The notes beneath the pieces were generated by a model. The model made no database searches. It was not told where the DNA came from and worked only from the letters and a program-made list of their open reading frames with translations. This document shows, piece by piece, positions 43,338 through 51,975 of a DNA stretch of 64,000 nucleotides (positions are counted from its first letter, which is position 1; each line of letters starts with the position of its first letter). A program made the position numbers and the translations under genes. This DNA comes from Allocoleopsis franciscana PCC 7113 (GTDB taxonomy: Bacteria > Cyanobacteriota > Cyanobacteriia > Cyanobacteriales > Coleofasciculaceae), in contig NC_019738.1 in NCBI RefSeq assembly GCF_000317515.1, positions 595,501 to 659,500 of the forward strand. Direction: 5' to 3'.

Positions 43338-43952
43338 ATGCGTTTCCGACTGACGCTCGGTTTAACAATCGCCACGTTTACAGGTATTTGCTTAATTGTT
43401 GGGACAGCAAAGGTAAGAGATCCCGGTGTCTTCAAGTGGATGGGAGTACAACCTGCGGCTGCCCAATTTTCTATCCCCCAAGATGCGTGGCGGCGAGTTT
43501 ATGAACAATTACCCAATTTGCCTTTAGAGAATCAGTATGTCAGTAAAGAGACTGGGAAAATAGATGAGAATAACACTTTGATCAGCCGCTTTATGCGGTA
43601 TCACATTTTTGTGAAACGCCGCCCTTCAATCTACCGTTTGGATTGGAAGTTGTCACTCGCTGACTATCTCGGTGCTCACAATTACTTGGTGGAATCTCAG
43701 TATCCCAGTGCTGACACCTTACGGGAAAATCCGATGGAAAGCGATCGCAAGGCGATGGAAAAGCTGACTCGTGCAGAACGTGATGCTTTGGTGAATGTCT
43801 TAGTCAGTCTCTTTAATCCCAATAGCGCTCAACAATCGGCACCATCCCCCCGTGAGACACCCACACCAGCGCCACCACCGCCTACTTCCGCCAGTCCCAG
43901 TACAACACCCTCTCTCCCCAAACCGGGAGATGCTCAGTTGCTGATGCCTTAA
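43338..43952 (+). CDS. Conserved hypothetical exported protein
   Basis: 204 aa. A signal peptide or anchor at the N-terminus (MRFRLTLGLTIATFTGICLIVG) precedes a conserved domain (about 45-155: FSIPQDAWRRVYEQLPNLPLENQYVS, TLISRFMRYHIFVKRRPSIYRLDWKLSLADYLGA), then a Pro/Thr/Ser-rich tail. It recurs in cyanobacteria (recalled from sequence style) but has no assigned function. It ends 3 bases before the next gene, so the two are co-transcribed. Confidence 0.75.
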   Translation: MRFRLTLGLTIATFTGICLIVGTAKVRDPGVFKWMGVQPAAAQFSIPQDAWRRVYEQLPNLPLENQYVSKETGKIDENNTLISRFMRYHIFVKRRPSIYRLDWKLSLADYLGAHNYLVESQYPSADTLRENPMESDRKAMEKLTRAERDALVNVLVSLFNPNSAQQSAPSPRETPTPAPPPPTSASPSTTPSLPKPGDAQLLMP

Positions 43953-43955
43953 ACC

Positions 43956-44321
43956 ATGGAACGGGTGGTTAAAACTGGATCGGGTTGGCGTTTGGGTTGG
44001 AATCCTCAAGCCACGGGTTATCAAGGTTTAGTGGGTGGAGAGGATTGGGCGATCGAGCTAACGGAGGCAGAGTTAGAGGACTTTTGTCGCTTATTGGGAC
44101 AGTTAGCCCAAACCATGAGCCAGATGGCAGATGAGTTGATGGATGAGGAAAAAATTAGCTGTGAAGCGGACAGTGACTTGTTGTGGATGGAGGTAGACGG
44201 ATATCCTCATGCCTACACGCTGCGTTTTATTTTGAACACAGGGCGACGCTGTGAGGGAAGTTGGCTTGCCCAAGCCGTTCCGGGTTTGGTTGCAGCCGCT
44301 CAATCTCTAAAAGTATTTTAG
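43956..44321 (+). CDS. DUF1818-like cyanobacterial protein
   Basis: 121 aa from ATG 43956. The protein starts MERVVKTGSGWRLGWNPQA and contains YQGLVGGEDWAIELTEAELEDFCRLLGQL, an alternating beta and helix pattern; the end RRCEGSWLAQAVPGLVAAAQSLKVF is typical of the DUF1818 family found in cyanobacteria and plastids. Soluble, no signal peptide. It may form an operon with the gene before, since only 3 bases separate them. The tRNA-Pro gene follows 46 bases on. Confidence 0.8.
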   Translation: MERVVKTGSGWRLGWNPQATGYQGLVGGEDWAIELTEAELEDFCRLLGQLAQTMSQMADELMDEEKISCEADSDLLWMEVDGYPHAYTLRFILNTGRRCEGSWLAQAVPGLVAAAQSLKVF

Positions 44322-44367
44322 TTAGTTGTTTTGAAAATAAAAAGTGTGGTATTCTTAATAGAAGTGC

Positions 44368-44441
44368 CGGGGCGTAGCGCAGCTTGGTAGCGCACCACTT
44401 TGGGGTAGTGGGGGTCGTGGGTTCAAATCCCGCCGCTCCGA
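44368..44441 (+). tRNA. tRNA-Pro (GGG)
   Basis: CGGGGCG (44368-44374) pairs with CGCTCCG (44434-44440) as acceptor stem, with one G-T pair. The D-arm GCGCAGCTTGGTAGCGC, the anticodon arm CCACT-TTGGGGT-AGTGG (anticodon GGG) and the T-arm with GTTCAAATC are all present. The CCA end is not encoded. Discriminator A at 44441. Confidence 0.97.
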
Positions 44442-44483
44442 TTGATTGAAAGATAGCCAGAACGACTACTGGTAAAAATCCTA

Positions 44484-44528
44484 AGCCTAATACTTCTAAG
44501 AGATTATTTTAGATGTGTTAGGCTTTTG
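44484..44528 (+). terminator. Terminator after tRNA-Pro
   Basis: AGCCTAATAC (44484-44493) pairs with GTGTTAGGCT (44515-44524) with one G-T pair, followed by TTTT. The loop is long (21 bases). Confidence 0.6.
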
Positions 44529-44702
44529 AGCGTTCGATGCTGAATCTTTTGCAATTTACAGGAATCTTTCCAAAGAACCGTACAATTCCTTGTAGTTAAG
44601 CTTCAAAACTTAGATCCTGTGATGCCCAAGACATGACTGCATTACAGCTATCTGTTAAAGTGCAATAAACGATTTCACTGCTGTTTTTACCCAAGACGTT
44701 CA

Positions 44703-46631
44703 ATGGTCAAGCGATTAACCAGTCGTCCCCTCCTCATTGCGGCTGTGTTGATCGTCTGCATTGCCCTTACCCCAATCCTAATCATCCTGAATAGGCAACC
44801 CATGATCACATCTGCACCTCAGTTGCTGACTGACCCGTTTTTGCAACTGCCAACGGAGAATTCAGTGCGAGTGGTATGGTTCACTGAGTTTGCAGGTTCC
44901 CGCCATACCGTCAGGTACGGACAAGGACTCAGTCGGACGGCGATCGCCACTACGACCAAACTCAGTCGTACACGGGAAGACCAGAAATCCAAAGTGGGTA
45001 AACAGACACAAGAGGGTCAAATTTATCAGCAACCGACCAAAAGGGATATCTGGCGTCATGAAGCAAGAATCACAGGTTTAACGGCTGGCAGGCGTGTGCC
45101 TTATCAGGTGACGAGTGTGCGAGAAGATGACCAAAAAGTGAGCAGTCATCAGTTTACTCTTGCACCGAAACCAGCAGCAGGAACCCCACTGAAAATTCTT
45201 CTCACTTCTGACCACCAATTAATGCCGATGACAGCAGCAAATCTCCAAAAAGTTGATGAAACCATTGGGCAAGTGGATGCTGTTTTCTTGGCGGGTGATT
45301 TAGTAAATATTCCCGATCGCGCTTCGGAATGGTTTGATGATAATCGTGGCGGTGCCTTTTTTCCCTGTCTTCAAGGTCGGGCAGATTATGAACTAGAAAA
45401 AGAGGGGAGAAAAACAACTTACAAAGGCGGCGAACTCATCCAATATGCCCCCCTCTTCCCAGCCGTTGGCAATCATGAGGTTATGGGACGTTTTTCCAAT
45501 GAGCGTAACTTAAATGACCAATTTAACGACCCCTATCCTCGTACTATTGCCCAGAAACTTTATCAAATAAAAGCCAAGTATTTAAACCCAAAAAATGACC
45601 TAAATGTACGCCAAAGTTGGCTGAAAAATAATTCCTTTAATACCGACACTTATAACGAGATTTTCACCTTACCTCAGAACAAATCTGGAGGAGAGAATAA
45701 TTACGCGGTGACCTTTGGAGATATCCGCTTGGTCGTGCTGTACATCACCAATATTTGGAGAACTCCCAGCTTAGAGGCAGATGCTAAAGGTAGATATCGA
45801 GAGCGAGAAAAAGACTTAAATAATCCCATCACGTGGGGATATGGGCAACATATCTTTGAGCCAGTCGCTAAGGGTAGCGTCCAATATAAATGGTTGGAGA
45901 AAGAACTCAATAGTCCAGAATTTAAACAGGCGAAGTATAAGATGGTGATGTTTCACCATCCACCCCATTCACTAGGTGATAATATTGTCCCCGCTTATAC
46001 TTATCCAATGCAGCTAATTGAGCGGGATGAAGAAGGACGTATTAAAGCAGTGCGTTACGAGTATCCTAAGGCAAAGGATTACATCATTCGTGACGTTGTA
46101 CCCCTGTTGGAATCGGCAGGCGTAAAACTGGTATTTTATGGACATTCGCATCTATGGAATCGCTTTGTTTCTCCTAGCGGAATGCACTTTTTAGAAACTT
46201 CCAATGTGGGCAATAGTTACGGTGCCTATATCGGCAATAAAAAACGTCCGGTGCCAACAGGTTTTAAGGCAGAATATACGGCGGCAGGTGACCCCAATGG
46301 ACTGGAACCTGTGATGCCAACACTTGCACCGTTGATGGGAGATGATCAGCAGCCACAGCCTTATATAGCGAGTAACGACATCACAGCTTTTAGTATCTTA
46401 GACACGGGTACAGGTACAGTGAGCAGCTATCGTTTTGATACACGTTCGCCAGAATCAAAAGTCATAAAATTTGATGAATTCCGATTATCTGAACCCATTG
46501 ACTCAAAGAAAGTTAGGAACAAAGACACAGTACTTTTAGCAGGCGTAGCCCTAATCCTCACCATTCTCATTATTGCTGCGGGGTTGGCTGGTATCCTACC
46601 TCAAAGTATTATCAAACTGCCGTTTCCTTAA
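44703..46631 (+). CDS. Membrane-anchored metallophosphoesterase (purple-acid-phosphatase-like)
   Basis: 642 aa. A transmembrane segment near the N-terminus (about 8-28), a fibronectin-like beta region (about 40-160: SVRVVWFTEFAGSRHTVRYG), a calcineurin-like phosphoesterase domain (about 165-545: SDHQLMPM, VFLAGDLVNIPDRASEW, FPAVGNHEVMG, MFHHPPHS, FYGHSHLWNRF) and a C-terminal transmembrane helix (about 610-635). This is the purple acid phosphatase layout, with two metal ions, and the catalytic domain would face the periplasm. Substrate unknown (phosphate esters). Stands alone after the tRNA. Confidence 0.9.
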   Translation: MVKRLTSRPLLIAAVLIVCIALTPILIILNRQPMITSAPQLLTDPFLQLPTENSVRVVWFTEFAGSRHTVRYGQGLSRTAIATTTKLSRTREDQKSKVGKQTQEGQIYQQPTKRDIWRHEARITGLTAGRRVPYQVTSVREDDQKVSSHQFTLAPKPAAGTPLKILLTSDHQLMPMTAANLQKVDETIGQVDAVFLAGDLVNIPDRASEWFDDNRGGAFFPCLQGRADYELEKEGRKTTYKGGELIQYAPLFPAVGNHEVMGRFSNERNLNDQFNDPYPRTIAQKLYQIKAKYLNPKNDLNVRQSWLKNNSFNTDTYNEIFTLPQNKSGGENNYAVTFGDIRLVVLYITNIWRTPSLEADAKGRYREREKDLNNPITWGYGQHIFEPVAKGSVQYKWLEKELNSPEFKQAKYKMVMFHHPPHSLGDNIVPAYTYPMQLIERDEEGRIKAVRYEYPKAKDYIIRDVVPLLESAGVKLVFYGHSHLWNRFVSPSGMHFLETSNVGNSYGAYIGNKKRPVPTGFKAEYTAAGDPNGLEPVMPTLAPLMGDDQQPQPYIASNDITAFSILDTGTGTVSSYRFDTRSPESKVIKFDEFRLSEPIDSKKVRNKDTVLLAGVALILTILIIAAGLAGILPQSIIKLPFP

Positions 46632-46672
46632 GGAAGCATCCCCTATTAATTTTAGATGTTTGATTGTTGGGT

Positions 46673-46699
46673 TCTGCCCCCCGAATTACGAGGGGCAGA
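46673..46699. terminator. Bidirectional hairpin between metallophosphoesterase and pirin
   Basis: TCTGCCCC (46673-46680) and GGGGCAGA (46692-46699) give a strong 8-bp stem between two convergent genes. Confidence 0.55.
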
Positions 46700-46730
46700 T
46701 TCAGGAGAGTTTTGTTGAATGGTTAGCTCT

Positions 46731-47429
46731 TTACGCTAGATCGAATAACAGAAATTCTGCATCTTGAGTCGCCTCAATCACAACTTCTGTTTCGTTGCTG
46801 ATAGCGGCTCCATCGCTCGTATCAAGAGACAACCCGTTGAGATTAATCGCACCCCGTGCTACCTGTATCCAAGCATGGCGTTGAGGTTTGAGGGAATGAG
46901 AAATGCGATCGCCTGCGTTCAAAACCGCAGCATACAAATCTACATCTTGATGAACCGTAACAGCACCCTCTCGCCCATCTTTAGCTGCAACTAAATGCAG
47001 TGTTCCTGGAGTTTTTGCAGGAGAAAAGTTTCGTTGTTCATAGCTTGGTGACAACCCTTGTTTATCGGGTAACAGCCAAATTTGCAGCAAGTGAACAGCT
47101 TCCGTTTCCGAGTGATTAAACTCACTGTGTAGAATTCCTGTCCCCGCACTCATGCGTTGTACTTCACCCGGCTGAATCACTGAACCATTACCGATATTGT
47201 CCTTGTGTTCTAATGCTCCTTCTAGAACATAGGTGATAATTTCCATGTCGCGATGTCCATGGGTTCCAAAACCAGCAGTAGGACTAACGTAGTCTTCATT
47301 AATCACCCTTAGGGCGCGAAATCCCATCTGTTTGGGATCGTAATAGTTAGCGAAGGAAAAGGTGTGGTAAGTATCCAACCAACCATGATTAGCGTGTCCT
47401 CGTTCTTCAGCTTTTCTCAGGATTATCAT
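46731..47429 (-). CDS. Pirin-family (YhaK-like) bicupin protein
   Basis: 232 aa, two cupin domains. The N-terminus has [48 protein letters not shown] (metal-binding His and Glu) and [16 protein letters not shown], typical of YhaK-type pirins, which respond to redox or nitrosative stress and may have quercetin-dioxygenase-like activity. It is divergent from a HxlR-type regulator with a 170-bp gap, so the regulator probably controls it. Confidence 0.94.
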   Translation of the reverse strand: MIILRKAEERGHANHGWLDTYHTFSFANYYDPKQMGFRALRVINEDYVSPTAGFGTHGHRDMEIITYVLEGALEHKDNIGNGSVIQPGEVQRMSAGTGILHSEFNHSETEAVHLLQIWLLPDKQGLSPSYEQRNFSPAKTPGTLHLVAAKDGREGAVTVHQDVDLYAAVLNAGDRISHSLKPQRHAWIQVARGAINLNGLSLDTSDGAAISNETEVVIEATQDAEFLLFDLA

Positions 47430-47527
47430 TGCCTCCTCCTTGAAAATTTGATGCTAGGAAAATGAAGTGTAAAAGAATTTTTGATCTTTTATTCTTCATG
47501 CTTTCCTTAGTACCTTTTTCGGATATT

Positions 47528-47576
47528 TCTACTTTAGACTAAGTAGAGTTATTATGGAAAGTATGCACTTTAAAGT
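47528..47576. promoter_or_regulatory. Candidate HxlR operators between pirin and HxlR genes
   Basis: TCTACTTTAGACTAAGTAGA (47528-47547) has 7-bp inverted arms (TCTACTT / AAGTAGA) around six bases, and ACTTTAAAGT (47567-47576) is a perfect 10-bp palindrome 19 bases on. HxlR regulators are dimers that bind inverted repeats in divergent promoters. Confidence 0.55.
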
Positions 47577-47599
47577 AAGGTAGTACCCAAAAAGATACT

Positions 47600-47944
47600 A
47601 TGGAAGCTCAGACAGTGAGTACCGAGAGGGCAAGTTGTCCGGTAGAAAGAACCCTAGAGGTTATTGGCGGACGCTGGAAAGTCTTGATTCTGCGAGAGTT
47701 ATTTCAAGGCGTACAGCGTTTTGGTCAGTTGCACCGCGCTTTAAACGGCATTACTCAAAAAATGCTGACGCAACAACTACGGGAGATGGAGCAAGATGGC
47801 ATCATTCATCGGGAGGTTTATTTGCAGGTTCCTCCTAAAGTGGAATACTCTCTAACCTCGTTAGGGCTAAGCCTGAAACCCATTATTGATTCAATGCATG
47901 AATGGGGGGTTAGGCATCTGCAAGAACAAAATCCAGAAATTTAG
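47600..47944 (+). CDS. HxlR-family transcriptional regulator
   Basis: 114 aa winged-helix protein: CPVERTLEVIGGRWKVLILRELFQG, RFGQLHRALNGITQKMLTQQLREMEQDGII, YSLTSLGLSLKPIIDSMHEWG. This is the canonical HxlR/YodB fold. The conserved N-terminal Cys (residue 13, in RASCPVER) is the position that senses thiol-reactive species or quinones in relatives such as HypR, YodB and QsrR, so redox control of the pirin gene is plausible. Confidence 0.94.
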   Translation: MEAQTVSTERASCPVERTLEVIGGRWKVLILRELFQGVQRFGQLHRALNGITQKMLTQQLREMEQDGIIHREVYLQVPPKVEYSLTSLGLSLKPIIDSMHEWGVRHLQEQNPEI

Positions 47945-48188
47945 GACAACCGCAGGCCATAAAATAGTAAAATTAGGCAGAGTATGCATTGATAGTTATC
48001 AACTACAGGCATAGAACAAGACCGGACTTTACTTGCTGAAACTGACACTTAATCCAGTAGTCACTCATTCCTGACTGTCACAGGGTAGATGTAATGGTAG
48101 AGATTAACTGACCTTAAGGGCCAGCTAAGCTTGTTTGAACTTTAAGTATGCAAAGCCTAACGCTTCTTTGCATTATTAACTTGTAAAA

Positions 48189-48701
48189 ATGAATTCACAA
48201 AGCAATTTTCGGACAAAACGTTCAGCCCCTACTAAGGCAGAGTTGGAAGCAACGCTCACTCAGTTAAAAACGAAACTGAAGGAAGCTGAGAAGGAAACGC
48301 AAGATCAGGAAAAAACTGTGGTCGAATTGAAAGAGGCTCTCGAAAAAGCTAAGAAAAGAGAAGACTCTCTTCAACAAAAGATTGGAGATTTACAATCCGA
48401 GTTAGAGAGCCAAAAAGAATCGATGGAGAAGCAACAAAAAGACATACAAAAAATAACTCTACTTAGTAAAGAGCTGGAAAAAGCTAAAGCAGCCGCTGTG
48501 CAACTGGCTCAAACCAATGAAAAGCTGATGCAGGAAATTACGACCCTGAAAAAAACCAACGATATCAAACAAGAAAAGGAAAAGGAAAGCCTTAAAATAC
48601 AAGTACAAGCACAGAGAGTACCTGAACATAGACCAGGGAGACCGATTCAAACAGAAAGTGAAAAACCTGCTGATTTTGCTAACAAAAGCTGGTTACTTTA
48701 A
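48189..48701 (+). CDS. Coiled-coil protein, unknown function
   Basis: 170 aa, extremely rich in Lys, Glu and Gln. Residues about 15-140 show strong heptad patterns (LEATLTQLKTKLKEAEKETQ, LQSELESQKESMEKQ). The C-terminal 30 residues (VPEHRPGRPIQTESEKPADF...SWLL) are non-helical and may dock to a partner. No signal peptide. There is a potential intrinsic terminator at 48756-48779. Possibly a cytoskeletal or nucleoid-associated protein; I cannot say more. Confidence 0.7.
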   Translation: MNSQSNFRTKRSAPTKAELEATLTQLKTKLKEAEKETQDQEKTVVELKEALEKAKKREDSLQQKIGDLQSELESQKESMEKQQKDIQKITLLSKELEKAKAAAVQLAQTNEKLMQEITTLKKTNDIKQEKEKESLKIQVQAQRVPEHRPGRPIQTESEKPADFANKSWLL

Positions 48702-48755
48702 CGATCTGTCCTAGTTAAGGGGACTCATCTACACCTAAGCGGCAAAAAAGAAAAA

Positions 48756-48779
48756 AGCCTCCCTTAGATTAAGGAGGCT
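48756..48779. terminator. Bidirectional terminator
   Basis: AGCCTCCCTTA and TAAGGAGGCT form a stem with a short loop (48757-48779), preceded by A-runs on the plus strand. It separates the coiled-coil gene from the convergent M50 protease gene. Confidence 0.75.
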
Positions 48780-48833
48780 AGAATTTTAAGCTAAGCAAAG
48801 ATCGGGTGATAACTTTGGCAAAGAATTTACTCG

Positions 48834-49958
48834 TTAAGCAGGTTTAGCTTGTGCTCTTTGCTCTAGTAGGCGAATAATGGACGCTTTTTCGAGAATTCCG
48901 ACTAATACACCGTTATCACGAATGACAGGCAGTTGAGTGATTTTTTCTTGCTCCAAAAGCGTCACAACTTCCAAAAGGGATTGATCGGATTTCACCGTTG
49001 TGGAGTAATCAACAGGCCGCATCAGTTCTTGGACGGAGGTTTCATTCCACTGGGAGGTGGGTACATTTCTCATGTCATCAACAGCGATCGCACCCAACAA
49101 TTGACCATCCTCATCAGTGACTAAAAACTTGTGCCATTCCGCTTTACCAATGATGTAGTTATTGGCAAATTCTCGCAGAGACAAGTCAGCCGAGACAATC
49201 GGGCTATTGGGAATCACCGCATCTTCAGCGGTTAAACCCAATAACTTATCTTGAATTCTCGCAGATTGGGCAGAGTAACCTGCATTTCGTAGCAGGAACC
49301 AACCAATTAACAGAGTCCAGAAGCTACCGATTTGGCTAATTCCCAAGACGGCAAGTAATCCTACGCTAATGCCAATCCAACCTAAAAACTGACCGACGCG
49401 GCTGGCAAAAACGACACCTTTATAAGGATTGCCCGTGATTTTCCATACTACAGACTTCAGAATATTGCCGCCATCGAGAGGTAAGCCGGGAATCAGATTA
49501 AATAGGGCCAGCATCAAGTTAATGTAGGCAAGCAGGCTAACCATTGCGGCTAACGGCCCTGTAATCGGCGTGCCGATGCCAATCGCTGTGAACAGACCGA
49601 ATAGCAAGAGGCTGACCAGTGGCCCTGCAATTGCCACCCAGAAGGATTGAGCGGGAGTTTCTGACTCTTTCTCCAACGCCGCTAGACCGCCAAAGAGAAA
49701 TAAGCTGATAGATTTAACTTCAATGCCCTGCCAAAGAGCCACAAAGCTATGACCCAATTCATGAGCTAGGACGGAGGCAAATAAAAGTAATGCCGCCACA
49801 AATCCCAGAAGAAAGGCCAATCCACTAGCCAAACCCGGAAAAATAGCTGACAATTGACCTCCATAGCTAAACGTGACCAAGCCCAGGACTAAAAACCAGG
49901 ACGGATGCACATAAAAAGGAATGCCAAATAAGTTACCAACACGAATACTACCGTTCAT
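48834..49958 (-). CDS. Site-2 protease (M50) with two CBS domains
   Basis: 374 aa: six or so membrane helices (about 15-205), the zinc site HELGHSFVALW (about 66-76) and NLIPGLPLDGGNILKSV with the third ligand Asp; then two CBS domains (about 235-365: AVIPNSPIVSADLSLREFANNY, MRPVDYSTTVKSDQSLLEV). Intramembrane metalloproteases of this type (Rip1/SpoIVFB group) cut anti-sigma factors or membrane signals; the CBS pair suggests control by adenosine nucleotides. No candidate substrate gene is adjacent. Confidence 0.93.
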   Translation of the reverse strand: MNGSIRVGNLFGIPFYVHPSWFLVLGLVTFSYGGQLSAIFPGLASGLAFLLGFVAALLLFASVLAHELGHSFVALWQGIEVKSISLFLFGGLAALEKESETPAQSFWVAIAGPLVSLLLFGLFTAIGIGTPITGPLAAMVSLLAYINLMLALFNLIPGLPLDGGNILKSVVWKITGNPYKGVVFASRVGQFLGWIGISVGLLAVLGISQIGSFWTLLIGWFLLRNAGYSAQSARIQDKLLGLTAEDAVIPNSPIVSADLSLREFANNYIIGKAEWHKFLVTDEDGQLLGAIAVDDMRNVPTSQWNETSVQELMRPVDYSTTVKSDQSLLEVVTLLEQEKITQLPVIRDNGVLVGILEKASIIRLLEQRAQAKPA

Positions 49959-50227
49959 AAGCGCTCCCTCAACTCTTTTTATTTAAGACTTTTCCTTTTG
50001 TTAATTTCGATTCTTGTCATGTATCCATCGTAACGAAATGTAAAACCTTTATTCATCTATCAATTGTCGTAAGAACCGACCCCAGGGGTTCGGTTTTGGG
50101 AATAAAAGTTGTCTATGACATCTCTCTGGATATCGGCATAATAAAATAAGGACTGCTCCTGAGTGCCTTGAGTGGCATCATGTTCTTAGAGCAGAAAGGA
50201 ATTCCTGTATTAATAACTCATTAGATT

Positions 50228-50731
50228 ATGACTATCTTTGAAAGCAAAATCTCCCGCTCTTACCAGCAAGAAGACATTCAGCAGATCTTGAATCTGGCGA
50301 TCGCTCGTCAGTCTGACGGCGGAGAATTTTCCCGCGAACAGCTTCTGGAAATTGCTGCTGAATTGAGTATTTCTACTGAAAGCCTGCTCCAGGCAGAACA
50401 GGAGTGGCGTCTCCAGCAACAACAGCAGCAAAAGCATCAGCAATTTAATTTCTATCGGCGCAGCCAACTCAAGAGACGTTTCGGCAAGTATTTAATTGTT
50501 AATCTTTTTTTAGTTTGTCTGAACCTACTTACGGCGGGACAACTGTCTTGGTCGTTATATATTTTATTGTTTTGGGGGCTTGGGCTGGGACTCAATGCTT
50601 GGGATACCTATCAATTACAGGGTGAAAACTACGAAAGAGCGTTCCAGAAGTGGTATCGCAAGCACCAGTTCACACAAGTTGCCCAGTCAGTTTTTAGCCG
50701 CATCAACAATTGGCTGAAAGCGGCAAGCTGA
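50228..50731 (+). CDS. 2TM-domain protein
   Basis: 167 aa. The N-terminus (residues about 1-65) is soluble and helical (QEDIQQILNLAIARQSDGGEFSREQLLEIAAEL), with a glutamine run RLQQQQQQKHQQ at about 58-68. Two transmembrane helices lie at about 85-125 (YLIVNLFLVCLNLLTAG; SLYILLFWGLGLGL), then WYRKH at the end. This is the 2TM domain arrangement often found near histidine kinases and regulators. Function unknown. Confidence 0.85.
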   Translation: MTIFESKISRSYQQEDIQQILNLAIARQSDGGEFSREQLLEIAAELSISTESLLQAEQEWRLQQQQQQKHQQFNFYRRSQLKRRFGKYLIVNLFLVCLNLLTAGQLSWSLYILLFWGLGLGLNAWDTYQLQGENYERAFQKWYRKHQFTQVAQSVFSRINNWLKAAS

Positions 50732-50864
50732 AGCAAGAGGTAACGCTAAGAGTTATATAAAGTAATTTAAGAAATTTAGCTTTCCTTTAGAGAGCCAAGA
50801 ATCGCTTTGGGATAAACTAGCAGTAATCTGTAATTCTGCAAAATCCTAAAAAGATAAATTTATT

Positions 50865-51941
50865 GTGCCCAATCCATTTTTATTAACACGCCTACTCCTG
50901 CGTTTCGACGAGCCAGCCGAAGATATGGTGGGAAACCTATCGGCTGCCGCGTTTACACCCGATGGCAGCTTATGGCTTGGTTCCGATGAAGGAATAACCG
51001 TTGAGCGGCTATCTCTAATTGAGCCTTATATTTTTGGAAAGCACCAGTCATTTTCGATTGGAAATTTTGTCGAACTCTTTAATCAGGAGGATGAAATCGA
51101 CATTGAAGGAATGGATTATGCAAATAATTATCTTTGGTTAACGGGTTCCCACAGTACAAAACGTAAAAAGACGAAAGGAAAAAATCCTCAGAAAGATTTA
51201 GATAGACTTGCAACGATAAAAGCTGAGCCAAATCGTTATTTAATCGCTCGTATTCCTGTTATTAATGGGGGATTATTAAAATCCGCTTCCCTGCCTGATC
51301 AGCCCGATCAAAAATTGACAGCGGCCTGTTTACAAAAAACAGAAGATAAGAACATTCTGATTGAAGCGCTCAAAGATGACTGCCACTTGGGGTCTTTTTT
51401 AAGCTTTCCCCTTCCCAGCAAAGAAAATGGCTTTGATATTGAAGGATTAGCGGTTCATCAAGACAAAATTTTTCTGGGATTTCGGGGGCCTGTACTCCGA
51501 GGTTGGGCGATTATTGTGGAGATAGAAGTTGAAGAAAAAGAACTAGGTGTCTTAACGCTCAAAGAGATTGGTGAAGAAGGAAAATGCTACAAGAAACATT
51601 TTGTCAACCTGAATGGCTTAGGTGTGCGGGAGCTATGTTTGAAAGGTGACGATTTGATCATTCTGGCAGGGCCAACGATGGATTTAGAAGGTTCCCTGCG
51701 AATCTTCCGCCTGAAAAATGCCTTAGACCATCCTAGCAACAGCCTATCAAGCCAGGAATCAGGAGATTTGGAACTTTTATTTCACTTACCGTTTAATGAA
51801 GGGGCTGATCATGCGGAGGGATTGGCACTATTTCCGTGTTTGGGTGAATCTGATTCACTTGTAGTCGTTTATGATTCACCCGATCAGGCAAGGCTGGTTG
51901 AACCGCATAGCGTTTATGCGGATGTGTTTAGATTGAGGTAA
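50865..51941 (+). CDS. DUF3616-domain protein (propeller-like)
   Basis: 358 aa starting at GTG 50865. Motifs IDIEGMDYANNYLWLTGSHS, DIEGLAVHQDKIFLGFRGPVLRGWA, LVVVYDSPDQARL and ADVFRLR at the end are those of DUF3616. The recurrent [DI]EGxA motif suggests a beta-propeller of esterase-like (phytase/PQQ-dehydrogenase-like) type. No signal peptide. Cytoplasmic; function not established. Confidence 0.87.
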   Translation: MPNPFLLTRLLLRFDEPAEDMVGNLSAAAFTPDGSLWLGSDEGITVERLSLIEPYIFGKHQSFSIGNFVELFNQEDEIDIEGMDYANNYLWLTGSHSTKRKKTKGKNPQKDLDRLATIKAEPNRYLIARIPVINGGLLKSASLPDQPDQKLTAACLQKTEDKNILIEALKDDCHLGSFLSFPLPSKENGFDIEGLAVHQDKIFLGFRGPVLRGWAIIVEIEVEEKELGVLTLKEIGEEGKCYKKHFVNLNGLGVRELCLKGDDLIILAGPTMDLEGSLRIFRLKNALDHPSNSLSSQESGDLELLFHLPFNEGADHAEGLALFPCLGESDSLVVVYDSPDQARLVEPHSVYADVFRLR

Positions 51942-51975
51942 AGAGAAATTCTAAAGGGCGCGAAGAGAAGAACAA

